A DNA stretch of 64,000 nt from Tubulanus polymorphus (GCF_964204645.1 NC_134036.1:5591600-5655599); one strand, 5' to 3'; positions 25,096 through 38,685 are shown, counted from the first letter of the stretch. Notes: a model not told the origin generated them from the sequence alone. Made by a program: numbers and translations.

Positions 25096-26432
25096 TCTGT
25101 ATCTTCCGCAAGCAAGAACTTTAGATTGAATTAGATCGAGCGAAAATGTTCGAGATCTCGCGGAAGTGAAGAACAGAACCGCGATTACGAGTAAGAGTTT
25201 ATGCGGGCGGTTTTGTGATTTTTTACGTTCTCTATAGAGAGCCGCTTTCAAAACGGATCGTGGCAATATAACGTAAGTTTCTATTGCGGTCGGGGAATAA
25301 AAAGTAGCGTTTGAATCGAAATGTCAACATAACTCTATTGATTTCCTTTCAAGAGGAAAGACTTGTCGCTTGTCTATTGAAACCATTCTTTAGAGATTTA
25401 TTCGGCGTTATTAGGTAAAAAAAAAAAACATGACTGATATAATCTCGGAATTGGGACGAGCAAACGTATAAGACGAAGAATCGATTTTATCGATTAGAAT
25501 ATAGGTCAATAAATGTCTAGACTAATTCTTGAACGTCTAGCAACGTGAAAATATTATCACTATATCGCTATAAGCACGCGTCGGTGTGAACCGATGTACT
25601 ACTCTGGATTTGCATACGCGAAACACTACTTGCTCCTCGAAATCTAAAAAGAATGACAGTTATAGAAACTACAAAAGAATACTGACGTTTTGACTCAATT
25701 CTATGCGAAAAAAAACTAGTCCTACCGTCGGTGTTTTACTCCGTAATCGAGGGATTTAATTTTCAATCGAATTATAGAAATTCGATTTAATTTCGATGCG
25801 CTTATAACGATGACGTAGTACACAGCGACTCACACAGAACCCGCAGACAACGCGGACTGGACATCGATGTGTGTAAACATTATTGTAACGGTTTTTAAGG
25901 CGACACAAATAGGACGCGAACAAAACGAATGCACGCCTATTTGAACAGAGCTTACATTATGCAAACTAATGCAAATCCTGTAGAATAGATGAGGCGATAA
26001 TATGCGTCAGCTCGAAATCTGTTCTCGGTAAATACATTTCATATGCGTCAGCTCGAAAATATTCATCTTTTTCCTGCATTCGCACTGGTCGGCCGTACTT
26101 TCTCGAAAACCTTTCTATTTTCCTTGTAAAAGACATAAAATCCGTGTATAGTTCTTTTTCGTTTTATTGTGTATCTTAAAGTCTCTTATGATGTCGATTT
26201 GAAAATAGACTTCTTGAAGTAAATACTTGACTTTCTATAAACCTCGTCTCGAATTGATAGAATTACAATTTCATTAAAAATTTAGATTTCTCCTATAAAA
26301 AGGGGCGCATCGATCTATCTCGATCTATCCAAAAATGGGAGAAACGGAACGATAAAAAGATGTTAAACATTTTTCTTTTGTTTTTATTTGAAGTAACCAG
26401 GATTAAACTAGATAGATTGGTGTATCGATTTT

Positions 26433-27704
26433 TTAGAAGTTCAAAAGAAAGTTGAAATGGCCCGTTGAACATCTATCGATACAACGCGCATACAAACAGT
26501 TTCTCTTGCATACTCTGTACTTAGGATCATCCCAACGAAGATGAGGGCAGTCTCGCTTGCAACCTTCGTTGCACAAGAAACACATAAATGAAAATGAATC
26601 AGTGACCATCAGCAAAACTAAAACTACCACATACTGAAAATAAAGGAAATCATCAAGCGATGTACGTTTTCTGAGAACATTGTTTATCCAAATAAAACTC
26701 GATTGTTAACATGTTTCAATTCATACACAAATGGATGCAGAAACGGAAGAGTGCCGATGCGAGGAGAGGAGTCCACTCTGGCCTGGTGGGCACAAAGTCA
26801 TGAGGATTCTACCCGTAGTAGATGATCATCCACCAGATGTATCACTTATGTACAGCAGATAATCAATTGCTGCGGCAACGACGGCTTTAACTCACGGCGA
26901 AATAGGATTCACCAGGTGTCGCTGGCAGAACATCGATGACAGGATAAAGCAGATTTCGAAATTCATGTTTGGCGATCAAGAGCTAGAGGTAGTTGAGGAT
27001 TATGTATTGCTTGGAGTGAAATTTAACTGGACTGGTAGCTTTACAAAATCAAGAAAATACCCTTATGATAAAGCAACGAGAGCTATGTTTTCGATCGTTC
27101 AAAAAGGTTGGCGCTTCAAACTTCATGTAGATGTTGTGTTCAAGCTATTTGATATGTGTGTCGCTCCTATCGCTATGTATGGATGCGAGGTTTGGGGGTT
27201 ATGAAAATCTTGATTTATTAGAGGATCTCCACACCATATTTGGACACAACAATTTATGGCGAACAGTAGGACCTTCTCAAGTCGAATAAAACACACTCTT
27301 CGTGATCAACACCTTCGAAATACCGTTTCAAAAGTAGATGCTAATCCGATATACATTAATTTTATGCAATACAAAAATGATATTGAATTAGAAAGGTATA
27401 TTAGTGAACTTGACGAGGATTTAGTCCCCCCCCCCCCAAATAATAAGTATATCGTAAATAGAGTATGAATATATTATCAATGATTTTGTTATATTTTGAA
27501 GACAAGTTTATATTCTCTGTTAATTGTAAATATTGTATACTTTTTATAAGTCTCCCTCCATGTACCATAGAAATGGTACATGGAGCGGTGAATAAAATCC
27601 TAATCCTAATCCTAATCATAATCCTTGCTGTGGAAATAGAGGACTCGACGACAGTTTTACAAACAAGAACTATCAAAACGTTAATGCATTACCTTTGAAG
27701 ACAT
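26433..27704 (-). CDS. Cysteine-rich secreted peptide a3
   Basis: Copy of a2 in U3: exon 1 is 27693-27704 and exon 2 is 26433-26633. Product, splice sites, LINE deletions and the altered TATA-like box are as in a2. Apart from a slightly shorter poly-C run in the intron I see no difference from a2, which fits the view that this part of U2 was copied from U3. Confidence 0.73.
26936..27626 (+). mobile_element. LINE relic, doubly deleted copy in a3 intron
   Basis: Same deleted form as in U2, with the poly-C run slightly shorter (near 27426-27437). The shared deletions tie the left parts of U2 and U3 together. Confidence 0.8.
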
Positions 27705-29324
27705 TTTCCGCGAGTACGTGTACAACGATGCGACCAGACGATAGCAGTGTATACAGCGAGAAATAATATTCGATTAAACTATCTAAATAATGCAGACGTT
27801 TCAATTGGGTTCAATTCTCTTTGTCTCTATCACTCAGACGCACTAGAATCGGTATCGTATATCACCATCGCCCGATATCATATGTATTGCAGTTTAGCAG
27901 CTGTGTTAGGAGTGTTAAGAATTTTTCTTTGTTTTCGATTTAGAAATACTAAACAATTTAAACTATAAGTATAGATTCTAAAGATACGTCTTCTAGATAA
28001 GAGTGATGTAGTTCTCAAACCTACGAATTCATCGAAATTGCGATGGTCGTCATTTGTAAATGATTGGAATTTTACAAATCGCTGCCTCCATTGAGAATGA
28101 GAAAAGTCGTCATTACTATATAATCATAATCTAATGGAATCATTTCGAATCACGAAAGCCATAGTAAACTAGAGAGTCGTCATGGACACTTAACAATATT
28201 TTACAGAATGAATCGTTGACATAATCGAAAACGATAAATTCGCAGAAAACTCAGTTATTTGTCTGATGATTTTTCTTTTCTTTCCCTTTTTCAGCATGCG
28301 AGGATCCATAAAGTGTATATACATTCGTCTAACAGCTTGTCATCGTAATTAAACTCTTGCAGAAATAAAACCGACGCCCTCGAAGCAAAACATCATATGT
28401 ACATACAGCTCATCCTATTTTTACGTAGTACCGGTAACTTACAGAGAACACCGTCAAGAAATAAAGAACTGCCGTGGATCACTTGACATTTGTGTAGATT
28501 CTCGTGTACGGTTACGTTGTAACGTCATTTTCATGTCAAAGAAATGTCCAAACCAGGTATCTATTTCAGAAACATTCTCCATTTACTCTGATTATGAAAT
28601 CCAGTTCGAAAACCGCAGCAATGAATTTTTAGTTCGAATGTGAACAGGAGCGGGAACTCGATTAATCGCTGCTTTGCAACTACTAGATTTCAGTCTTCGT
28701 TTTTGAGTCCATATTTCATTTTCCTTCCATTAGTGGAACTAGCAGCATCAAATACAATTGTTTTAAATCTAAGCCTATATTTATTGAGAACACTAGAGAA
28801 TACCATATCTTCAGCCAGTCTGTAGAAACCCTTTGATGTTGTTTTGCAGCTATATTTGTTTCCCCCATTCATTTCATTTTTTACTTTACTGCCTATCGCT
28901 TCTGCATTCTGAGAACTGCGATGTCACTATAGACGAAGGGTGAACGAATACTTTGTAAAAACCGCTTAAAACTCCTATTATTTCTGCAAAATTAATAATA
29001 CTCACTTTTCACAGCTGATTAATTTCACTGCTTATGATAACATTTGACGGTAACATACGATACCGGTTCGAGTACGTATGAGTGATAGAGGGTGTTTGAA
29101 CAGCTAAAACATCTGCATCAATTCAAAATTTGTATTGATTATGAACTGTCACTCGGTCTCGGGCTCTCTCCCTTCCTGTTCAATCTGCCAACGTGTTGAT
29201 ATGCGTGAAGTAGAATTGAAATATACATCACATCGACTGCACCAATGCGAGAAATCTACGGAAGAACATACTAACATATTTACATACTTACCCTGGTGTC
29301 GTGCTAATCGATTCAATTAGTCGT

Positions 29325-29513
29325 TTAGTTGAGCCTTTTGATACGCAGGTAATCGTACAAAAATCTAATTAAAGCGATCTCACCACTACCGCAGCCTATA
29401 TCCAATACATTCCTGTAACCACCCGGCTTGAATTCAATGGTCGATAAAACTTTAGCGGCCCAACTTCTCGTGCCAGCGCTAGCATTCGAAATAAGTTCCG
29501 CGTTCGGATTCAT
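29325..29513 (-). pseudogene. Truncated methyltransferase fragment B3
   Basis: U3 version of B, 62 codons, retaining the EFKPGG segment that B1 and B2 have lost and reading VLDIGCGSGE. Like them it leaves methyltransferase homology right after the glycine loop and stops in Arg-Leu-Asn. The upstream TATA-like box reads TATAAAT (near 29788). It represents the ancestral state from which B1 lost 15 bp. Confidence 0.78.
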
Positions 29514-30606
29514 TCCGGTGCTTTCTTATTCGTGCGCGAACGTATTGCTAAGATTGCGCGAATTGTTTCGAAATCTTGCAGTAGTGAAAAAAATGAACTA
29601 TCAACGCGTTCATACGTTTGGAGAAATGGTTCTCCGATTCTCAAGATCTCGGCTCAATAGCGTTTGCAAAGTCCACAGAATTCTATTCAACCACGTGTAC
29701 GTGTACAATATCGTCCAATAATGTAACATCGTAATGAAAATAAATTTCATTTTCAATTTCAATTTCACAACGGTGCGACCAGACGATTTATAAAGAGAGA
29801 AATGGATATTTTATCAAACTGTTGAAATAATGCGGCTGATTCGATTGGTTTCAATTCTCTTTAGCTCTATTACTCAGACGTACTCAAATCGGTATCGTGC
29901 ATCATATGTGCTAGGAGCATTAACAGTTTTTGTTTGTTTCCAAGTTATAAATACGAAACCGTTTAAACTATCATAATAAATTCTTAATCATACGTCTACT
30001 AAAGCGGCATAATTCAGGAATCTGGAATCTCTGAAACCGTCGAGACTGAGACGGTCGTCATTAAGTAATTGATTCCTCGTTTACAAAATTGTTGAAGTTT
30101 TGAGAATTGAACGACTGAGTGATAGAAGGAACATCTGTGTAATTTCATCATTTTAACTAAAATATAAAGTCTCCGCTCGAGAAAGGGCTGACTTTTATAG
30201 ACACATTTGTTTACGTACATGTCGGAATTTCAAACGTTGTAAACATTTCAACTAAAACGCGCCATAGCCTTACAAAGGCTTACAGGATATACACGAAAGT
30301 ATCAAAGTCGTTACATGTTACTCATGGCAGACATGTTTAGGGTAATGGTACTAATCTGCTGGTTTTAGTAGTAGGAGCTCCCATATGTTTAAATTCATTA
30401 GGTTCTGTTTTGCGCAATTATTCATCAACTTTTTGTGTACATTCTCGAGGCAGGCAGAGTTAAAAACCGATTCGCATAGATCCTCCAACAGCCTCTGGGG
30501 TGTTTTCTCTTTTCATGGAAATGGAAGATTATTGTTAGACATCGGCTGTATCGTCGAGGGAAATACGGCTGTATCGTCGAGGAAAATACGCCAACACGAG
30601 ACTAAT

Positions 30607-30746
30607 GTCGTCAAAACGAGAATAATGTCGTGAAAATGAGAATTAAGTCGTCAAACCGAGATTAAACTCGTCAAGTCAAGAATAATGTCTTCAAAACGAG
30701 AATAAAGTCGTTTAAATCGAGAATAACCTCGTCAAAACGACAAAAA
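30607..30746. repeat. 20-bp minisatellite (U3)
   Basis: Homologous array with several substitutions. It is preceded by a short local duplication of 'ggctgtatcgtcgagg' (30544-30585) that is absent from U1 and U2. Confidence 0.85.
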
Positions 30747-33417
30747 GTCACAAACAAAAACAAATTAGATGCTGCTTCTACGGCGTTAGAAGCATCATTG
30801 GTTATAATATCGTTAAGAGCCCTCTCGTCGAGGGGGCCCAAAGATGAAACAGACATAGAGATGCTTAAGGTTATCACCTGCCATAATGATTTAGTCACGA
30901 TCCATCGTGGTTAGTAATTCGGTCACAATAAAAGGGTTTAGTACGCTTCGTGAAATCGATCCACGATCAGTAAAAGTAATACGTTCAAATATCAATTACT
31001 GCACACAATCTGATAGAAATTACTGCCTTTACCTTTTGATTATCTTCAATTTCTGTCGTTGTCCCGATAGGCCTCTCGTACTGTACAGCGCATTGCTATA
31101 TTTTTCTTTTTTTTCGATTGGTACCTGTATAAAGCAAAATAATATGATCTTAAAAATATATGTAACACGTTCCCAAATGTTTTGATACTTTCTCAGTTTG
31201 TATCAAAAATATTGCCAATTTCTGGTCCTTGAGTCCTGAAAAATGATAAATTTACAGCGCAAAATCGTACACACGTGTCAATTATACTTCTAAACACTTT
31301 ATTTGCGGACCAGTTTATGAATTGAACGTGGGCCATAGAGCGCTATATCCGCCTATGATCTCAACTTTCAATTTATTACGTAAGCTATTCGTGAACAAAA
31401 TGCGGTCGGCGCACAATAGAAACTTGCGCTAGAAACGCTCTATTTATTCTTTCATTACCGCCGACAAAGAGGACCGATATTTCGCAAATTGGATTCGGGA
31501 GGTTTAAACCTCCCAAGGTCAAACCACTAAAATTGTGACCTTCGTGGAGATTATCTAAAAAGCCGATGGTAATCAAATTTAGCATAACTTTTTACCCAAA
31601 CGTTCAATGGCATTCCTAAGTATTTGATGAAAGTTGAGAAATCATAAGATATTCATATAGCCATGGACTCTAAAACCTAAATCGTATAAGAGTCTCTGAT
31701 ATAAAAAAAACTTCGCATAACGAAGAAGCAAAAATTCGAATCTGATTCATCTGTTTGGAATTGATTCTTATGAAATGGAAACAAATGCGTGAGCACCTAC
31801 TCATTCATTCAATTTACTTTGCGGCTTTACAACGGCTATTTCACTGGTTCTGCGTGATGAGATAATTCTGATTAAAGTTATTGTAATAATTTCTATATTT
31901 ATATACGTAATGATACTCTTTCTCAATAAAGGATGCACGTTATTCGAATCCCCACCATTGTTCTCTACAATGTACGTTAATCAAACTCACGATAAAACCA
32001 GATCCAAAACCATTGACTCAAAAACAAAGGATCCGTGGTCAAACATACAATTCTAATTTCCCCGTTAGTTCACTGATGCCGTCAGTTTCTATCGAATGCA
32101 AGGATTCTAGCCAATCAGAGAGGCGCATGTACACATCCATTGGCATGTTAGTTATAGTACAACTTAGACAATATCAAGGTTCGAGCCAATGTCAGTAACT
32201 AGAATATGTTCTTTCATCAAATACAAATAACTCAGCAGTAGTCAGTTAGTTGAGTTTGTTTGACTTGATTTGTATTTCATCAATCAATCTATTTCATTTT
32301 ATTTTAAAGTACAAACTAAACGCTTGAATTGCTTATAACACGACCAGGTATGAATTAGAATAGATCGGCTTAATATTTCGAATGCAAATTTGGCGTTTAA
32401 GCAATCGGAAATTCGAAGTGCTTGAGAAATTTTTCAATACGCACATTACTTCGAATAGCGATAAGTTCATTGACACATGTGACCATTGTTGTGTTACTTT
32501 CGATAGCGAGTCGAATAAGCTATGGGACAGCTAACGACGGCACAATCGCAATATCAACAGAAGTTCATTTTATCCTACATGATGAGGCTAAATTCAGTGA
32601 AATCGATCGTGTTCTGAAATATATATTTTCCTGGATACATGTTGTTTATTGTAGCTATTCTATGCGGTTTTACATTAACCTGCTATAACATATTGACCGT
32701 TTTCAAGAACCCAAAAATTTTCCGGGTATCTGTTTTTTTTTCAAAAACAACCCAAACCCGAAATTGTGTACAGTTAGTACGCAGCGTATATACTGTCGGA
32801 TTAGAGAATATTGAAAAAACTTAGAAAAAGTTCAGTGAAGGAAAATAAGCTCAGCAGTGACAAATTGTCATTTCATCCCCTGCACGTGATTAATTGATGT
32901 CCAAATATCTTCTACCGTGAAAACTCTGCATTTAGCGTCAAACGAATTTTTGTATACGTATCTCAGGATGCATGCTCTTCAAAAAGGTAGCCTATTAGGA
33001 AAAAACTTACCCGGTAAAATCCTAATTTGTCCTAAACGATATTCCAACTATTATTTTGTTAATTATTCAACTATCATCACTAACTGGGTAAGTTAGTTGA
33101 ACTTACATAAAGATATTTCATTAGGGACACTTCAATTTCACACCATTCAATATCATAAGGGAACAAAATTCTTTGAAACTTGGTAGTTCTTAAGACTAGG
33201 TTTTGTTTCCGAAATTTACTAAATGTACCAATTCTAATAATTCACTCATTGAAGCTTCTATATATAAAAAGCGAAAGCTCGTGCGTCGGAATAAATAGTT
33301 AACCTTTAAACTACTACTCGTCTCTTCATTTAAATTCAAATAATATAAGTCTTTATTGATTCTTTTTTGTTGAAATATGCATAACTTTTTCTGGGCAAAT
33401 TTCTATATTCTGTCAAG

Positions 33418-33466
33418 TCATGGACTCTAAAACGATTTAGACATTAAAACGTTTTAGAGTCCATGG
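33418..33466. repeat. Perfect hairpin inside the 6.4-kb element
   Basis: CATGGACTCTAAAACG is followed after about 15 bp by its exact reverse complement. The same CCATGGACTCTAAAAC motif occurs singly near 31662. Confidence 0.8.
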
Positions 33467-34338
33467 TCAAGGTATTTTGGCTATAACGAATATGACTAAC
33501 TCCCTGGGGCAACGATGTGGCTGATGAAATGATCTCTCCCATTGTAATCCCACCATTTAATTACTCATTGTATAACAACTCTCACAATTAAGCCTCGGAC
33601 TCTTAAACGAATTATGAGAGCATGCTTTAGTATAGGCTTTGATATACCGGGTAGAGCATATTGTCTTGATTTAGAACATGTATGCATGAACTCTAGGCTG
33701 CAAAGAAATACGTTTTCAGCGGCTCTAATCGAGTTAAATTTTTCGTGATAGATTAACACAGAAAGGCGACACCCAATCGCTGCTTATTGACATTAGGCAC
33801 AAGTCACTGTTATGTTCATTAGTAAAACTAATATAGAATGAATAAGTGAGGAGGGAAAATGTATAAATTAAATTTATAAATGAATTTATAAGAATTTAGC
33901 ATGCATCGGAGTGCACTTAAATTGGATTATTACAAAATAACTCACTTAAAAATTTATGATATTGTTTCATTGATATTTATTACTTTAAAGCAATTCACTT
34001 TAAGAACTTTGGTCAACAATAAGTCTGACCTGCAAATCAAATCATCGGGAGACAAAATACTGTTTCAAAAAATTATATTGCTAATACATTCCTAATCTTA
34101 ACCTTTCGCCATAAACCTACTGGATTTAGAGCCTGGGGCATTTTAGATGGTTGTAGGTAGAAATCCCCTAGGTAAAATCCTCACCTGACGATTTTTCAAG
34201 AACATTTGAAAGCACGATATTTATTCAAACATATTCCTCCACAATACAACTGCAATATATTTGAACTGTGCATTGAACTATTTTGTTGAAATAAATCTTT
34301 AAATAAATTCATAGAATAAATGAAATTAATGAACTTTT

Positions 34339-34405
34339 TATTCATACTACCTTTTCATATTTTTATTCATACTATCTTTTCATATTTTTATTCATACTAT
34401 CTTTT
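34339..34405. repeat. 26-bp tandem repeat, about 2.6 copies
   Basis: Copies of ATTCATACTATCTTTTCAT plus a T-rich spacer, nearly perfect. Confidence 0.8.
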
Positions 34406-34498
34406 AATTCGAAATAAATAACTCTTTTTTACTTGTGGTATAGTATGCTTATGATATGGATTCGATTTACGTATCAATATGTTCATGTTGACAGGGGC

Positions 34499-34528
34499 CT
34501 GATGATGGCTAATAGCATTAGCCGAAAC
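34499..34528 (+). ncRNA. Hammerhead-ribozyme-like core (Penelope-type relic?)
   Basis: CTGATGA, then T, then a 7-bp stem (GGCTAAT/ATTAGCC, loop AGC), then GAAAC: the order of the conserved hammerhead core. Hammerheads with short stem III are known in Penelope-like retroelements. A candidate cleavage triplet GTA is at 34536-34538, but stem I is not convincing and an extra T follows CTGATGA, so activity is doubtful. Confidence 0.4.
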
Positions 34529-37500
34529 ATTGCTCGTAGAACATTTGATTTTTAGCTGAATTCATTGTGGGATTTGTCTCATTATTCACCATACACGGAT
34601 ATTGTGTATTTTCTTCTCATTTTCATGTTGGTTTTGAACAACTTAAATTTTGCGATTCTAATACCTTATTAACTTTAGATGACAGTAATACCTTCAATTT
34701 ACATTTAACATATGATCACTGCTGAAAGTGTAATAAGGAATATATATTTACTCCAGTGACAATATTTTGATTCAAAGATTTAATTCAATCATCTAGTCTG
34801 AGTCTTTATGGTAAAACTTCTGGCTAACCAAGAGCTAGCCGAATTCCGACAATAGAAGGTGGTCGCTTGAAAATTAGTTAATTTACGCAACAGGAATCTA
34901 TCTTGATTTCAAGGGCACTTCAATTAATCGTTTCAATAGTGACCACTGTAAATTAGCCAGTAGTTTAAATGACCGAATTCAATCAACCGATTCGTATCCT
35001 AAGAATGAGAATTGTATCTAACCACAGTAGTTATTCCTCATCAAACGTTCGGTCATCATATTATACATCTATACATCATTACTATCATCTTCAGTTAATA
35101 GAAGTGCAATAAAATCTAGAATCTATGAGTTGAGATTTTTTAAACATAATAAATTGTGTTGATTTTATGTTAGTTAAATCAAATATTGGGAATATTTTAC
35201 CGGGGGATTTTCACTTTGGGGATAATAACCTAAATTATTTTATATCATCGGTTTTCATTAAGAAAAAAAAAACAACTATTAATCTTAACTACACTTATTT
35301 TATTCCTTTTGGAACATTAAGATTCTTTCATTGAATTTAATATGTTATTTCGTACAATAGTTCATCACAGTGCGTCATCACGCTTAAATGTACAAAACTT
35401 CTTTACAGAGTTCAAAATATAAACCAACAATCTCATCTCAAGCATGTACTAGCGCTGACGCTATGGGATAAAACCAAGTCTCGATTCATTGCCTAAAATG
35501 TGGGTACATTCATTCAAATCAGGACTAAAATACGCTTATATGAATATCTTGCATGATATCATTTTACATTACGGGTGTCTCATAGGCCTGGTTTTACTTG
35601 TACATTGTCATCAATTAATTAAACATCCCAAGTAACTTCGTTATTTACTTATGGCTTAATCACTGGTATTCAATAGCTAGTCGGCTATAGAAAGACTAAC
35701 CCGATAAAATTCCATTAACCGTTCGTCCAGGGTCGAACACTCGCGGGTTAATTCGCAACGATTTTAAAGAAAGAAAATGATTGCATGAAATCTAGTTTTC
35801 GTATCAATCGGCGTCCAATCTCTTAAACCATCCTAAACACAGTAGTTTAGTAGTTTGTGTCTATTTGCTTTTGCTGATGTCATTTAACATAACAATGGAA
35901 ATGTATTCGTTTATTTGGAAATTATATGAAGATATGGAGTAATCATGTGACAAATCAAATTATTACTGCAAGGCAAAACATAGCGCACTTCAGATATATG
36001 ATATGGCCTTAAAGACTTTCCATATATTAACAGTCCAGTTTAACGTCTATTGATATGAATAGTTCAGTTTTGATATGACTGTCGCAACAGTTGGAATAAA
36101 ACGTATGAAATCTAGGAGCATTTATCTCATGAAATTTAGATTTGAGATAATTGTATTGTATTGTATGAGGATTAAACATTTCAATGGCTGGTGATTATTT
36201 GTGATGAAATAATCAGTGAGATGGACTGTTGATGTAGCCCTGATTGAGGCACTCGGGTCAAATAATATTTTTAGATACAACAGTGCATTTGTTAAAGCAG
36301 AACACATGATTTTAAACTAAATATAAGTAGCTAAACCGTTAATTTTCATTCCTAACTTTTTCATCACTCCCGATTATCAAAAATAATTCAACAGTTTGAT
36401 TAACGGATAGTTGCAGTTAACAACATTTCTATCTGATAGAGAAGGTATACAGGTATACAGAGGAACAAGAAAAGAACATCCAACTAGACACTGAAAAATC
36501 TTTATTCGGGTTTTTTACCAGGGGCCTTTACCTTGGGGTATATTTAACTAGGGGATTTTTACTGAAAGGGACCTTTACGGGGCGAGTTTTTACCCGATCA
36601 CATCGATTATTGAATGACATGTTCGATAAAATCATGACAAAAACTGGTATCACTGGTACAATTTGCTAATTTTCGCTATTCGGGTGGTTCTGTAGATTAT
36701 TGGCTATACCGTTGGTAACTGAATAGCTATTTGTATTACTGATCGGACTGTGATGTGAAAATATAGCTTTGACAAAACCACAACGAGAAATGAATCAAAT
36801 TCAATATTTGACTCGAAAACGAGCTTAACCATGGATTCAGTAACGTTTTTTTTACAGTCCATGGCTGAAATGACGCTATTGAAAAAATCAATGAGAAATA
36901 CTGCCTCCGATTTTTATGACGAAAATATAGGAATGAATTCCGAACAGAATCAAATCAGGTTGTTCTTATTGGTATTGTGTATACATTTCATTTATTAGAT
37001 ATTTCAAGTAATTCGTGTAATTAGGAAAAACTCGATCCAATAATGGGTTTTTCTTTTGGTTTTAAGTAATTTACAACTTACCAAATATGGACTTCATGGT
37101 TTGACATTAAAACCAGTGAGCATTATGGTATCAAGTTCAACCAAAATTGATTACGATCGGCCTTTCGTAGAATCTCCCTGAAGGTCACAATTTTAGTAAA
37201 TTGACCTTGGGAGGTTTAAACCTCCCGAATCCAATTAGCAAAATATCGGTCCTCTATGTCGGCGACAATAAAAGTACCCTGCGCGTAACTTTCTATTGTG
37301 CGCCTGCCGCGTTTTGGGCACGAGTAGCTTACGTAATCTTAATTGAAAGTTGAGATCACAGGCAGATATTGAGGTCTATGGCCCACACAAAACATCATAA
37401 ATTGGTCAGGAAATAAAGTGTTTTGTGGTATAGATGACACGTTTGTACGATTTTACACTGTAGATTTATCATTTTTCAGGACTTTCAGGACCTAAAATCA

Positions 37501-38356
37501 GCAATATTTTTGATACAAACTGAGAAAGTATCAAAACATTTGAGAACGCGTTATGTGTGGTATTGGTTACGCTGAACATCCAAAATCATGGTCTCATTTT
37601 TGAATTTAAAAGTCAAGTTAAATCCTATCTTATAAATTTAAATTACAATAAATAAGAACTGGGTGCAGTCCACAGAGTTTAGCAGTTTCGAGAAAGACGG
37701 ATTGATTTGGAGTTAACTCGATGAAAATCGACTGGTTTTTTTACTTCAGCATTTTTCTAACAGCGTTACAACCGGGTTCTTTTCTGGTTCTCACAAAAAA
37801 TGATCATATCCTAAACCGATTTGAGATCAACGGAATCGATGAATAAATCCAATCGATTCCTTTTTAGGTAGACCTTTTTGGTGAAACTGGACCCAGAGTG
37901 TACATTCAGCTCATCCCCGTGACGTTCGAACTCGAACGCGATTAACTAGTTATCTGTTTTCGTCAATAATTTCTTGATCAAATGCGTCAGCTCGAAAATA
38001 TGCATATTTTATTCTGCATTCTCACTGGTCGGTAGTACTTGAAGTACCTTTGTATTTTTCTTTGTAAAATACATACAATCAGTGTATAGTTCTGTCCAAT
38101 TGCATTGTTTAATTTTATAGTCTCTTATGATGTCTAATTGAAAATACTTATATTAAAAATAAGTAAAACACTTGACTTTGTATACCCCTCGTGTCGACAC
38201 GTGGAATAATTCCATTTCAATTTCAATTACTCTGACAAAACGGGGCCATCGATCTATTTCCCTTCACCGAGGAATCATAATCGTTCGCGTCCAATAGAAA
38301 AAAAACAAAAATCGAGAAACGAAACGAAACGAAACAAAACGAGACGAAAATAGATG

Positions 38357-38596
38357 TTAAACATGTTTTAATTTAAAGTCACCAGGATTATACCCTCGAT
38401 AGCGAATCTTCCAGTCTGACCCACAACCAGGACACATCCGAACCTCACACTTTGCCTTGCAATCTTTATACTTAGGAAAATCGTAATTATAATAAGGACT
38501 GCAGTAGCCGCAGTTCCTGTTGACGCAAAGGGAACACATGAAAAACCCACTTGAATTAGCAAAACCAGTGACCATCAAAACAAAAAATAACAGATA
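38357..38596 (-). pseudogene. Gene b3, exon 2 only; exon 1 and promoter deleted
   Basis: Exon 2 of gene b survives intact in U3, with the TTTTCAG acceptor, all eight cysteines and the stop. About 590 bp present in U1 (7746-8335) is missing here: sequence runs from 'gggatatttag' at about 38970 directly into what corresponds to 8336. The lost segment contains the MSSK exon, the leader, the TATA-like box and the upstream conserved block. Without them no start codon or promoter of the family remains, so this copy is probably silent unless another first exon is used. Confidence 0.8.
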
Positions 38597-38685
38597 CTGA
38601 AAATAAAATAAATCAGGTGCTGTACATTTCTGTGAAAAGTACGTTATTCATACAAAAAATACACGATCCCTAAAGTGTTCCAATT

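Larger units (their letters stand above)
12903..25302. repeat. Tandem unit U2, chimeric copy
   Basis: U2 has the same gene order as U1. Its left part (12903 to about 15418) carries the variants of U3, for example 'actaattctt' and 'actactctgg', and the same two LINE deletions. Its right part (from about 15419) matches U1. The change-over lies in 15419-15682, where U1 and U3 cannot be told apart. See the finding on unequal crossover. Confidence 0.92.
31164..37552. mobile_element. 6.4-kb DNA transposon with about 425-bp terminal inverted repeats
   Basis: Insertion into U3 relative to U1 and U2, which have the empty site (near 6324 and 18724). Ends are AACACGTTC... and ...GAACGCGTT; the inverted repeats run about 31164-31590 and 37128-37552 with moderate divergence, including the shared segment GGGAGGTTTAAACCTCCC. 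The element is flanked by ATGT on both sides (31160-31163 and 37553-37556), a 4-bp target duplication that resolves to the single ATGT of the empty site. No open frame longer than about 90 codons and no transposase-like motif was seen, so it is non-autonomous. Superfamily not assigned. Inside are a hairpin, a 26-bp tandem repeat and a hammerhead-like motif. Confidence 0.9.

Noticed and set aside
30671-30898. Minus-strand frame with ..GPLDERALNDIITNDASNAVEAASN..
   Set aside because: It reads into the minisatellite, lacks family resemblance, and corresponding frames in U1 and U2 are interrupted.
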